From assembly GCA_021734725.1 (NCBI GenBank), contig JAIPIM010000006.1:1-30567 (forward strand): DNA of 30,567 nucleotides, in the 5' to 3' direction. The DNA is from Minisyncoccota bacterium. Its GTDB lineage: Bacteria > Verrucomicrobiota > Lentisphaeria > Oligosphaerales > MVZH01. The notes beneath the pieces were generated by a model. It searched no databases, was not told the DNA's origin, and saw only the letters and a program-made list of their open reading frames with translations. This document shows, in pieces, positions 1 to 7,203 of the stretch (position 1 is its first letter; every line of letters begins with the position of its first letter). A program made the position numbers and the translations under genes.

Positions 1-28
1 GAAGCGGCATGGGAGACGATGACGAAGA

Positions 29-107
29 AGACAAAGGCAAGGATTAGGGTAAAGACAAGGAGCGGAGGCATGCCTCCTTTGTCTTTGCCGTTGTCTTTAC
101 CTTAATC
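29..107. repeat. Complex inverted repeat upstream of the first gene
   Basis: Positions 42-58 (gattagggtaaagacaa) pair with 91-107 (ttgtctttaccttaatc), with a single G-T wobble. Between them is a perfect 14-bp palindrome, ggaggcatgcctcc, at 64-77. A further copy of the aaagacaaaggc motif near 28-39 can pair with gtctttgcc at 81-89, so alternative folds exist. There is no T-run typical of an intrinsic terminator. It may be a mobile palindromic repeat, or a terminator or attenuator for the gene to the left. The role is inferred; the symmetry is seen directly. Confidence 0.6.
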
Positions 108-161
108 ACCGTGAGCGAGATTCAGGCGAGAGAGTAAGGCGAAAACCCAAGGAGACACAGC

Positions 162-1445
162 ATGACCGCGAAAAGCAGCCCCAATGAACGACCCCCCCGT
201 AACCCGAAACCCATCCGCGTCGGAGTCATAGGCGTCGGGCGCGGGCATGGTTTCGCCGCCGGGGCCGGCCCTCATCTTGGCATGGAACTGGTGGCGTTGT
301 GCGACACCTGGGAGGAACGGCTGAACAAGGTCGGCAAGGAATTGGGCGTCACGACCTACACCGACTACGACGAGTTCCTCGAGCACGACATGGACGCCGT
401 CATCCTGGCCAACTACTTCCACCAGCACGCGCCCTTCGCGGTCAAAGCACTGAAGGCGGGCAAGCACGTGATGTCGGAAACCGCGGCGTGCTTCACCCTG
501 GCGCAGGGCGTCGAGCTGATCGACACCGTAGAACAAACCGGTAAGATCTACATGTTCGCCGAGAATTATCCCTACATGGTGTTCAATCAGGAAATGCGGC
601 GCCTGTACCGGGCTGGCAAGGTCGGCACGTTCATGTATGGCGAGGGCGAGTATGTGCACCCTGGTTCGGCCGACTTTCACAATCGTATTTCTCCCGGCCT
701 GAACCATTGGCGCAACTGGATTCCGGCAACGTATTACTGCACGCATTCCCTGGCGCCGATCATGTTCATTACGGAGACCTGGCCTGAAAAAGTAAACGGC
801 TTTGTCATGCCGTACCGTGAAGACGATCCCGTGGCGCAGCGCCATGTGCGCGTCAGCGACGCCTCTTCCATGATCGCTCTGCGCATGAACAACGGCGCGG
901 TGGTCAAACTCCTGCAGGTGTATCTGCGCGGGCACGGTGTCTGGGTGCGCATTCACGGCAGCCGCGGACAGATGGAGAACCTGCGGCAGGGCGACAAAAA
1001 CATGGTCCGGCTCCGACGCGAGCAGTACCACGAGAAACGCACCGATCCCGAAGAGCAAATCTACCTCCCGGATTTCCCGGAACACCACGAAAAAGCGACG
1101 AGCGCCGGTCACGGTGGCGGCGATTTCTTCATGAACTTCCATTTTGCCGACGCGATCCGCAAGCAGAAGCCGCCCTTCCTGGATGTCTACCGAGGCGTTG
1201 CCATGTCGATTGTGGGCCCCCTGGCATACCGCTCGGCGCTGAACGACTCGAATGCGGTCGACATTCCGGATTTTCGCAAGGAATCGGTGCGCCGGCAGTA
1301 CGCTGACGACCACTGGAGCCCGGATCCTACATGCCGCAAGGAGGGCGACCCTCCGCCGAGTATCCTTGGCGAAATCAAACCGTCCGATCAAGCCCTTGAT
1401 TATGCAAAAAAAGTCTGGAAAGAAAATGGGTATACGGGCGAGTAA
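162..1445 (+). CDS. Gfo/Idh/MocA-family oxidoreductase (1 of 3)
   Basis: A 427-residue protein with an N-terminal Rossmann fold; the dinucleotide-binding loop is GVIGVGRGHG at residues 21-30. The hydrophobic segment MDAVILANYFHQHAPFAVKALKAG and the following GKHVMSE fit the family. The usual E-K-P after this strand is replaced by SETAACF, so the lysine expected in classical members is missing. The C-terminal half is the alpha/beta substrate domain. Such enzymes oxidise or reduce sugars, inositols or their derivatives with NAD(P). The start is supported by aaggag at 149-154, 7 nt upstream. It is the first gene of a same-strand run with a GNAT protein 14 nt downstream. The family call is secure; substrate and activity are unknown. 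Confidence 0.9.
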   Translation: MTAKSSPNERPPRNPKPIRVGVIGVGRGHGFAAGAGPHLGMELVALCDTWEERLNKVGKELGVTTYTDYDEFLEHDMDAVILANYFHQHAPFAVKALKAGKHVMSETAACFTLAQGVELIDTVEQTGKIYMFAENYPYMVFNQEMRRLYRAGKVGTFMYGEGEYVHPGSADFHNRISPGLNHWRNWIPATYYCTHSLAPIMFITETWPEKVNGFVMPYREDDPVAQRHVRVSDASSMIALRMNNGAVVKLLQVYLRGHGVWVRIHGSRGQMENLRQGDKNMVRLRREQYHEKRTDPEEQIYLPDFPEHHEKATSAGHGGGDFFMNFHFADAIRKQKPPFLDVYRGVAMSIVGPLAYRSALNDSNAVDIPDFRKESVRRQYADDHWSPDPTCRKEGDPPPSILGEIKPSDQALDYAKKVWKENGYTGE

Positions 1446-1459
1446 CCCCGGAGAAGATT

Positions 1460-2047
1460 ATGCCTCGACAACTCCAAATGATCTGGCCGGAAGATGCCGA
1501 ATGTCCAGAATTATCCGTTCCGGAAGGCTACATGATTCGTCCGTTGCAGGAGGGCGACCAAGCGGGACACGTTCGCGTGATGCACGCGGCGGGTTTCGAC
1601 ACTTGGAACGAGGAGAGGTCAGCGGAGTGGTGGAAGACACGTGCGCTGCCCGACGGCGTTTTCGTCATCGTCCATGAGGCGAGCGACGAGATCGTTGCCA
1701 CGGCCATGGCGTCGCATCGGCCGAGCCCGCTGCATCCGTTCGGAGGCGAACTGGGGTGGGTCGCTGCCGACCCCGAGCACTACGGACAAGGTCTTGGCCG
1801 GGCCGTCTGCCTGGCCGTTCTCAGGCGCTTCCTCGATGCGGGGTATCGTCGCATTTACCTGTCCACCGACGATTACCGTCTGGCCGCGATTAAGACGTAT
1901 CTGAAGATGGGGTTCATTCCGTTTCTCTTCGCACCGGATATGGCAGAGCGGTGGCGGAAGGTCTGCCGGACACTCGACTGGCCGGTAGAGCCGGGCACAT
2001 GGGCTCGGGCGAATGCGCTTGCGCACGAGTCTGAGACGGATGTATGA
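1460..2047 (+). CDS. GNAT-family N-acetyltransferase
   Basis: A 195-residue protein. The acetyl-CoA binding region is visible as LGWVAADPEHYGQGLGRAV (about residues 95-113), with the Q/R-x-x-G-x-G/A-type loop as YGQGLGRA. It is followed by an amphipathic helix and the typical C-terminal strand-helix IYLSTDDYRLAAIKTYLKMGF. The opening ML-type beta strand (YMIRPLQEGDQ) is present near residue 24. It should transfer an acyl group from acyl-CoA to an amine. The start has ggagaag upstream and lies 14 nt after the preceding stop, so translation is probably coupled with the flanking oxidoreductases. The substrate is not deducible; by context it may be an amino-sugar or a small metabolite. Confidence 0.85.
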   Translation: MPRQLQMIWPEDAECPELSVPEGYMIRPLQEGDQAGHVRVMHAAGFDTWNEERSAEWWKTRALPDGVFVIVHEASDEIVATAMASHRPSPLHPFGGELGWVAADPEHYGQGLGRAVCLAVLRRFLDAGYRRIYLSTDDYRLAAIKTYLKMGFIPFLFAPDMAERWRKVCRTLDWPVEPGTWARANALAHESETDV

Positions 2048-2073
2048 AGGGAGTTGAAGATGCAGAGTTTACA

Positions 2074-2080
2074 AAAGGAG
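2074..2080 (+). promoter_or_regulatory. Ribosome binding site fixing the start of the second oxidoreductase
   Basis: aaaggag lies 6 nt before the ATG at 2087. This favours 2087 over the in-frame TTG at 2054 and ATG at 2060, and the Rossmann strand MGIRVGMCGVGSF then begins right at the N-terminus. Confidence 0.7.
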
Positions 2081-2086
2081 ATTAAC

Positions 2087-3349
2087 ATGGGTATTCGAGT
2101 TGGCATGTGCGGCGTCGGATCGTTTGCGCGGAATTTCATTCCGTTGTTCAAGGCGCATCCTGATGTTGAAAACATGATTTTGTGCGACCTCGATGCGGAG
2201 AAGCTGGCGACGCGGTGCGAGGAATTCGGGATCGAGGACCGGTGCCGGTCGCTGGACGAACTCTGCACGCTTGATGTGGATGCGATCGTCATCATCACGC
2301 AGCATCATCTGCATGGGCCCCAGGCGGTTCAGGCGCTGAAGGCCGGCAAGCATGTTTACTCCGCGGTGCCGTCCGCCATCTCCATGGAGGAGATTACCGA
2401 ACTGGTGAAAACGGTGGAGGCGACGGGAAACATCTACATGATCGGCGAAACCAGTTACTACTATCCGTGCGCCATTTTCTGTCGGGATAAATTCCACAAG
2501 GGCGAGTTCGGACAGATCGTGTATTCCGAAGGCGAGTACATGCACGATTATCTGCATGGCATGATTGATGTGGCCAAGTGGCGGTATGGCAAGGATTGGA
2601 AGCAGAAATTCGGCATGCCGCCGCTGTTCTACCCAACGCACTCAACCAGCATGATTGTATCGGTCAGCGGAGCTTATGCAACGCATGTGTGCGGTATGGG
2701 GATCCCCGACCACCGGGACTACAGTTTACCGCCCAAGTCCGAGGAGGAAAAGCAGTACCGCCTCGAGGATTACTACGCTCGCGACGACAGCTACTGGGAA
2801 AACCCGTTCAGCAACGAAACCATGCTCTGCAAGATGTCGGATGGCAGCGTCGCGCGCATCAACGAATTCCGCCGCGTCGGCCACCCGGGCACCGTGGGAA
2901 TGAGCATGTACGGGACCGACGGCAGCTACGAGCAACAGAGCGGTGCGACGGGCACGGGGTACAGTACAAAGGCGGGGATCTGGGTGAATAAAAATCTGGA
3001 TGAACGCATGGACGTAACGGATCTGCTGGCCTGTGGAGGGGTGCCGGCCAGCGATGTCCCCGGCAACATGGACAAGGTCACGGCGGCGGACGGAACCCAT
3101 GAGGGCGCCTCGAAACTGCATGACCTGTCGCGACTCCCCAAAGAGTTCATCGGTCTTCCCAACGGGCATGCCGGATCGCACCAGTTTCTCGTTGACGATT
3201 TCGTCCGGGCCTGCGTCAGCGGCCGCACCCCGCCGAACAACGTGTGGGACGCGGCGCGGTACTTGATCCCGGGACTTGTCGCGCACGAGTCCGCCATGAA
3301 AGGCGGTGAGTTGATGGAAGTCCCTGACTTCGGCAACCCGCATGCATGA
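2087..3349 (+). CDS. Gfo/Idh/MocA-family oxidoreductase (2 of 3)
   Basis: A 420-residue protein with N-terminal NAD(P)-binding motif GMCGVGSFARN and the acidic end of strand 2 at ILCDLDAEKL. The strand-4 region DVDAIVIITQHHLHGPQAVQALKAGKHV is typical. The E-K-P motif is replaced by SAVPSAIS, so the conserved Glu-Lys pair is lost. YSEGEYMHD in the C-terminal domain resembles GEGEYVHP in the first oxidoreductase at 162, suggesting a shared subfamily. The protein is longer than classical 330-350 residue members. It probably acts on a carbohydrate derivative in the same pathway as its neighbours; the exact reaction is unknown. Confidence 0.88.
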   Translation: MGIRVGMCGVGSFARNFIPLFKAHPDVENMILCDLDAEKLATRCEEFGIEDRCRSLDELCTLDVDAIVIITQHHLHGPQAVQALKAGKHVYSAVPSAISMEEITELVKTVEATGNIYMIGETSYYYPCAIFCRDKFHKGEFGQIVYSEGEYMHDYLHGMIDVAKWRYGKDWKQKFGMPPLFYPTHSTSMIVSVSGAYATHVCGMGIPDHRDYSLPPKSEEEKQYRLEDYYARDDSYWENPFSNETMLCKMSDGSVARINEFRRVGHPGTVGMSMYGTDGSYEQQSGATGTGYSTKAGIWVNKNLDERMDVTDLLACGGVPASDVPGNMDKVTAADGTHEGASKLHDLSRLPKEFIGLPNGHAGSHQFLVDDFVRACVSGRTPPNNVWDAARYLIPGLVAHESAMKGGELMEVPDFGNPHA

Positions 3350-3350
3350 A

Positions 3351-3362
3351 GGAAGCGCTTCC
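3351..3362. promoter_or_regulatory. Perfect 12-bp palindrome, possible operator
   Basis: ggaagcgcttcc begins 2 nt after the stop of the second oxidoreductase and about 160 nt before the URO-D-like gene. A palindrome centred on CG with AAGCGCTT resembles operators of LacI-family regulators. It could equally be a small transcript-end hairpin. No second copy was found in the window, so the regulatory reading is weak. Confidence 0.25.
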
Positions 3363-3512
3363 GGGGCAGGGGGGAATCTTTTATTGATGAGCATGCCTGA
3401 TCGGAAGAAACTTTGTCGCGACAACGATGCAATGCGGCTCCGCCGCCACAGCAAGGGAATGAACCCGCTGTGCAGCAAACGGGCGTTCACTTGAATGACA
3501 GTCCTGAAGTTT

Positions 3513-3518
3513 GGAGGG
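3513..3518 (+). promoter_or_regulatory. Ribosome binding site selecting a TTG start
   Basis: ggaggg lies 7 nt before the TTG at 3526. The alternative TTG at 3511 overlaps this element and has no site of its own. Confidence 0.65.
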
Positions 3519-3525
3519 TAAGACA

Positions 3526-4569
3526 TTGGCAAGCATACGAAAGCGACTTGAGGCGGCAGTGGCCGGCAGACCGGTCGAGCAACCCGTCTACGCGGTCTAC
3601 GACTGGTTCGTGCGGAACCGCCTGTGCGCGGACGACTGGGGCGGGTTCTTTGAGAAGGGGCTCGGGCAGATCAATCATGCCAATGTGATCCGCCATGAAC
3701 ACCCGAACTTCGAGCGGGTGGAGACCGTCTCCCGGCAGAACGGCGAGAAACGGACCGATGTGCGGATTGTCACTGACCGGGGTGAACTGCATGAGTGGTA
3801 TCTGGGCGAATGGAAGCAGGAACACTTCATCAAGACGCCGGAGGATTACCGGATCATGGCGCGCGCCCTCGAGGGAGTGACAGTCCTGCCTGACGACACT
3901 GCGTTCCTGGAATCGGAACGGACGCTGGGCGACGGCGGCATTACGGTCGGGCAGCTCCCGGGGCTGGGGCTGGGTCGCACGGCCTTGGTGGTCCTGCAGA
4001 TCGACTGGGTCGGGCTCGAGCAGTGGTCGCTCGACCTGGCCATGGAAGAGCCCGCCATGATGGAGCTGCTGGAGGTCATGAGCGCGATCAAGCTCGACGA
4101 AATCCGCTGTGCGGCGCAGAGCCCCGCCCAACAGATCAAGCTGTGGGAGAACCTCTCGGTCGAAACCATGGGGCCGCGTGTCTACCAACGATATCTCGCG
4201 CCGTTCTATCGTGACATCCTTGCCATCCTGGACGGTGCCGGAAAGCGGCTGCAGGTCCACTACGACGGTTCGCTCAAGGTGATTACCGATGAGATTGCCG
4301 CGCTGGATTTCGACGGGATCGATTCCTTTACCGAGCCGCCTGAAGGTGATATGTCAACGCGTGAGGCGCGACAGGCCTGGCCCGACACGTTCCTTTGGCA
4401 GAACATAAACCTGGGGTGGTACGAGTTGCCGGAAAAGCAGTTGGCAAAGACATTGGAACGGGTTCTCCAAGATGCCGGTCCCACCCGCCATTGCTTTATG
4501 ATAAGCGAGGATATCCCCGGGAACTGGCGGGAAAGTATACCAGCCGTGATGGATATATTGAACGGGTAG
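3526..4569 (+). CDS. Uroporphyrinogen decarboxylase-like protein (1 of 3)
   Basis: A 347-residue protein with the (beta/alpha)8 layout of the URO-D/cobalamin-methyltransferase superfamily. Diagnostic segments are the late strand RLQVHYDGSLKVITDEIAALDFDGIDSF and the strand-7 region FLWQNINLGWYEL. In corrinoid methyltransferases of this superfamily (MtaA, MtbA) the strand carries H-x-C-G with a zinc-binding Cys; here it reads HYDG, with Asp in place of Cys. True HemE activity is unlikely given the sequence divergence and context. It may be a methyltransferase-like or lyase-like enzyme of the local catabolic pathway. Translation appears to start at TTG. The next gene starts 35 nt downstream. The superfamily is confident; the function is unknown. 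Confidence 0.8.
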   Translation: MASIRKRLEAAVAGRPVEQPVYAVYDWFVRNRLCADDWGGFFEKGLGQINHANVIRHEHPNFERVETVSRQNGEKRTDVRIVTDRGELHEWYLGEWKQEHFIKTPEDYRIMARALEGVTVLPDDTAFLESERTLGDGGITVGQLPGLGLGRTALVVLQIDWVGLEQWSLDLAMEEPAMMELLEVMSAIKLDEIRCAAQSPAQQIKLWENLSVETMGPRVYQRYLAPFYRDILAILDGAGKRLQVHYDGSLKVITDEIAALDFDGIDSFTEPPEGDMSTREARQAWPDTFLWQNINLGWYELPEKQLAKTLERVLQDAGPTRHCFMISEDIPGNWRESIPAVMDILNG

Positions 4570-4604
4570 GGAAAACAGCGCCGCCCCACAAGAGGCGATT
4601 GACA

Positions 4605-5630
4605 ATGACAACGTCTTCATTATCTTCGGTCGATCGTAGTTATTACGACCAGGAGATCGCCCCTTTCCTGCCTCCGGTGGTCCTTGATTTTCATGCTCAT
4701 ACCTGGTCCGCGGAAAATTGGAAGGAAAAGCCGTGGGAAACCGGCAAAAACGGCGGTGGCTACATGGTGACCGACGAATTCTATCCGCCGCGGCAACTTC
4801 TGGAGGATGGCAACACCTGCTTTCCGGACCGTCGATACGAGGCGGTTTGCTTCGGCAACCCCACGCCCGCCGTGGATTGGGAAAAAGATACGGAGTACGT
4901 CGCGGCGGCGGCGCGTGACCACGAGCAACTGTGGCCGCTGGTTCTGGCGGGGCCGGATCTCCACGTGTCGCGTGAGCGCTACGAACAGGCGTTGGATGAA
5001 GGTGGTTTTCAGGGGTTCAAGGTGTTCTTGAACTGGTACGGCAACGATTACGGCAATGTGCGTGTGGAAGATATGCTCGGTCCCGCCGAATTGACGGTAG
5101 CCAACGAACGGCGGCTTGTCGTCCTCTTGCATGTTCCGCGTTCGGGCCGCCTGGCGGACCCGGAAATACAGGCTGGCGTCCGATGGCTGGCGGAGGCGTG
5201 TCCCCGAGCCAAGATCGTGCTGGCGCACTGCGGACGCTGTTACCTGCCGGCGGAAATGAAGGCGGCCATTGGATGTCTGCGGGGGCTAGAAAACGTCTGG
5301 ATGGACACCTCCATGGTCATGGATCCCGTTGTTCTGCAAATCGCGCTCAACGAAATCGGACCGGGGCACCTGCTTTTCGGTACGGACTTCCCCGTAGCCG
5401 CCATGCGCGGTCGTCGCGTACGGGTCATGGACCACTGGGTGGATGTTGTTCTCCCCGGTTACCCGCCGAGTGCGTATCGCGTTTCCGGAGAAGGTTATCG
5501 AGCCGGTTGCATGGCGTGGGAGATTGTCCTGGCTATTCGCTGGGCGGCGGAATTGACCGGTATCGCCGATGACGAACGCGATGGTATATTTTACGGCAAC
5601 GGCAAGAAACTGTTGACGGATGAAACCTGA
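4605..5630 (+). CDS. Amidohydrolase-2 family metal-dependent hydrolase
   Basis: A 341-residue TIM-barrel hydrolase. The metal ligands of the amidohydrolase superfamily are visible: H30-x-H32 in LDFHAHTW, H176 in VLLHVPRS, H208 in IVLAHCGRC and D261 in LFGTDFPV. This is the PF04909 pattern, which includes hydrolases, decarboxylases and lactonases of sugar or aromatic acids. The ATG at 4605 follows an agagg element; the in-frame upstream extension back to 4395 lies inside the previous gene and is not used. With oxidoreductases on both sides, a sugar-lactone or keto-acid hydrolase step is plausible, but this is inferred. No signal peptide is seen, so it should be cytoplasmic. Confidence 0.88.
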   Translation: MTTSSLSSVDRSYYDQEIAPFLPPVVLDFHAHTWSAENWKEKPWETGKNGGGYMVTDEFYPPRQLLEDGNTCFPDRRYEAVCFGNPTPAVDWEKDTEYVAAAARDHEQLWPLVLAGPDLHVSRERYEQALDEGGFQGFKVFLNWYGNDYGNVRVEDMLGPAELTVANERRLVVLLHVPRSGRLADPEIQAGVRWLAEACPRAKIVLAHCGRCYLPAEMKAAIGCLRGLENVWMDTSMVMDPVVLQIALNEIGPGHLLFGTDFPVAAMRGRRVRVMDHWVDVVLPGYPPSAYRVSGEGYRAGCMAWEIVLAIRWAAELTGIADDERDGIFYGNGKKLLTDET

Positions 5631-5935
5631 GCCCTCGAAGTAGGCGATAGCTGCCATCTGTCGCCCACACGGCAGCACCGACACCAGGGCAAACCGCGGA
5701 ATGGATGTTCTGGGCAGCCTGTGCGGTCGTTCTCGGCACGGGCGCAACGCTTGTCCGCTTCCAACCGCACCGGGAGGAGCCGTCACATCGAAGTCCGCTT
5801 CCGTGTGATGCATCTCACCCAGACGCACATTGGATCGTACAAAGCGTTAACCGTGGGCTGGATCGTGTTCGCCGTCGTGTTGGCGCCGATACAATGGACG
5901 AGAAAGACCGACTCAAAGCAAGAAATCGTTGGATC
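5631..5935. other. 305-bp gap without a convincing gene
   Basis: Several short overlapping reading frames occur on both strands, including an upstream extension of the next gene from 5705. None has a clear ribosome binding site, a domain or consistent coding character. No strong terminator or promoter was recognised. Confidence 0.5.
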
Positions 5936-6991
5936 ATGGGCAAAATAGCTTTAGCCGTCATCGGTGCCGGTTCAATCGGCGCGAAGCATGCCGAACTGGT
6001 GAACTCGCACACGGGGTGCCGTCTAGTCGGCATCGCCGATTCGGATCCGTCACGCAAATCGATAGCGGACCGGTTCGGCGTGCCGTTTTGCGCGTCCGTG
6101 GAGGAATTGCTTCGGCGGCAGCGGCCGGCGGGCGTAATCATTGCCACACCAAACGCGACGCATGCAAACGTTTCCTTGACCTGCGCCGAACACGGCGTGC
6201 ACATGCTCGTTGAAAAGCCCATTGCCGATACGGTGAATGCGGCCCGGCGTATTGTGGGTGCGGGGAAAAAACACGGCGTCAGAATTCTGGTCGGCCATCA
6301 TCGTCGGCACAACCCTCTCGTCCAGACAACGCGGGAACTGATTCGCCAGGGGGCTCTTGGAAAATTAGTGACCGTGTCCGTGTTCTGGCTGATACTTAAG
6401 CCGGACGACTATTTTGCCACCTCGTGGCGTCGCGAACCGCCGGGCGGGGGCCCTTTGTTGATCAACCTGATACATGATTTGGATATCCTGCGGTTTGTCT
6501 GCGGCGATGTCGTCAGTGTGTATGCCCGTACCAGCGCGCAGGCGCGCGACTTTGACGTTGAGGATTCGCTCAGTATCTCATTGCGATTCGCCAACGGGGC
6601 GCTGGGCACGGTTCTGGCGTCGGACGCGGTTGCTGCACCCTGGTCTTACGAGGCGACAACCGGCGAAAACAGCATGTATTTCCGTACTACAGAGAACTGC
6701 TGCCACTTCACGGGAAGCGCGGGTTCGCTTGCCTTTCCAAAAATGGAAATGTGGCGCTATGCCGATGCGCGGCAGCCGGGGTGGACGCAACCGCTGGAGC
6801 GCACGCAAGTGCCGGTCGGTCGCCGCGACCCGCTTACCGTTCAACTCGAGCACTTTCGCCGCGTAGTCATCGGCGAGGAACCCCCGGTAATCGACGCCGA
6901 AGAGGCGACACGCTCGCTCGCCCTGGTTCACGCGGTCAAGACTTCGGGGGCGACGGGAAACGCGGTCGAGCCGGCAACCTTGCTGAGATAA
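5936..6991 (+). CDS. Gfo/Idh/MocA-family oxidoreductase (3 of 3), classical type
   Basis: A 351-residue protein of normal family length. It begins with IALAVIGAGSIGAKHAELV (Rossmann G-x-G-x-x-G), has the strand-2 acidic residue in VGIADSDPS, and keeps the classical MLVEKPIADT motif, that is, an intact E-K-P. Further family marks are ILVGHHRRHNPLV and INLIHDLDILRFVCGD, where the H-D-x-D segment places the catalytic His of inositol-dehydrogenase-type enzymes. It should be a working NAD(P)-dependent sugar or cyclitol dehydrogenase. The start is uncertain: ATG at 5936 fits the domain; ATG at 5894 is a possible alternative. It is the last gene before a repeat-bearing gap. Confidence 0.88.
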   Translation: MGKIALAVIGAGSIGAKHAELVNSHTGCRLVGIADSDPSRKSIADRFGVPFCASVEELLRRQRPAGVIIATPNATHANVSLTCAEHGVHMLVEKPIADTVNAARRIVGAGKKHGVRILVGHHRRHNPLVQTTRELIRQGALGKLVTVSVFWLILKPDDYFATSWRREPPGGGPLLINLIHDLDILRFVCGDVVSVYARTSAQARDFDVEDSLSISLRFANGALGTVLASDAVAAPWSYEATTGENSMYFRTTENCCHFTGSAGSLAFPKMEMWRYADARQPGWTQPLERTQVPVGRRDPLTVQLEHFRRVVIGEEPPVIDAEEATRSLALVHAVKTSGATGNAVEPATLLR

Positions 6992-6999
6992 CTCAAGCC

Positions 7000-7083
7000 G
7001 GCCGTAATCCAAGGTTTCAGGTTTCGGGACCACAGTTGCAACCATTGGCAGGGCTGTTACTTGTGTCTTCTGAAACCTGACAC
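7000..7083 (+). repeat. 85-90 bp interspersed repeat, copy A
   Basis: It starts ggccgtaatccaaggtttc and ends tctgaaacctgacac. The reverse complement of 21903-21991 has the same ends and a related middle. Internally tcaggtttc and gaaacctga are inverted copies, so the element can fold as a hairpin. It lies in the convergent gap after the third oxidoreductase. Confidence 0.75.
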
Positions 7084-7099
7084 GATTCAAACCGTCCGG

Positions 7100-7150
7100 C
7101 AGAATCATTAAACCGCAGTAAAATCATTCTGTCACAAAATGATTCTGTCA
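7100..7150. repeat. Cluster of short mirror/direct repeats (cattctgtca / gattctgtca)
   Basis: Three related units lie together: cagaatcatt at 7100-7109, aaatcattctgtca at 7121-7134 and aaaatgattctgtca at 7136-7150. The first is the inverted complement of the third. The role is unknown; it could be a protein-binding array or part of a dispersed repeat. Confidence 0.45.
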
Positions 7151-7203
7151 ATCCAACAGCGATCGGGGCAGGGGGGGGCTTTGTTTGGGCTTCCCCCTTA
7201 TAC

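Noticed and set aside
102..1391. 429-codon frame on the - strand opposite the first oxidoreductase
   Set aside because: No domain or ribosome site; it mirrors the codon structure of the real gene on the + strand.
2726..4260. Two long - strand frames opposite the second oxidoreductase and first URO-D-like gene
   Set aside because: His/Arg-rich shadow sequence, no recognisable fold, and strong coding evidence on the + strand.
5705..5935. 77-codon N-terminal extension of the third oxidoreductase
   Set aside because: The Rossmann strand begins at 5936 and family members start there; the extension shows no domain.
7165..7177. Long G run in the gap before the beta-helix gene
   Set aside because: Noncoding, with no gene to disrupt; no evidence of function.
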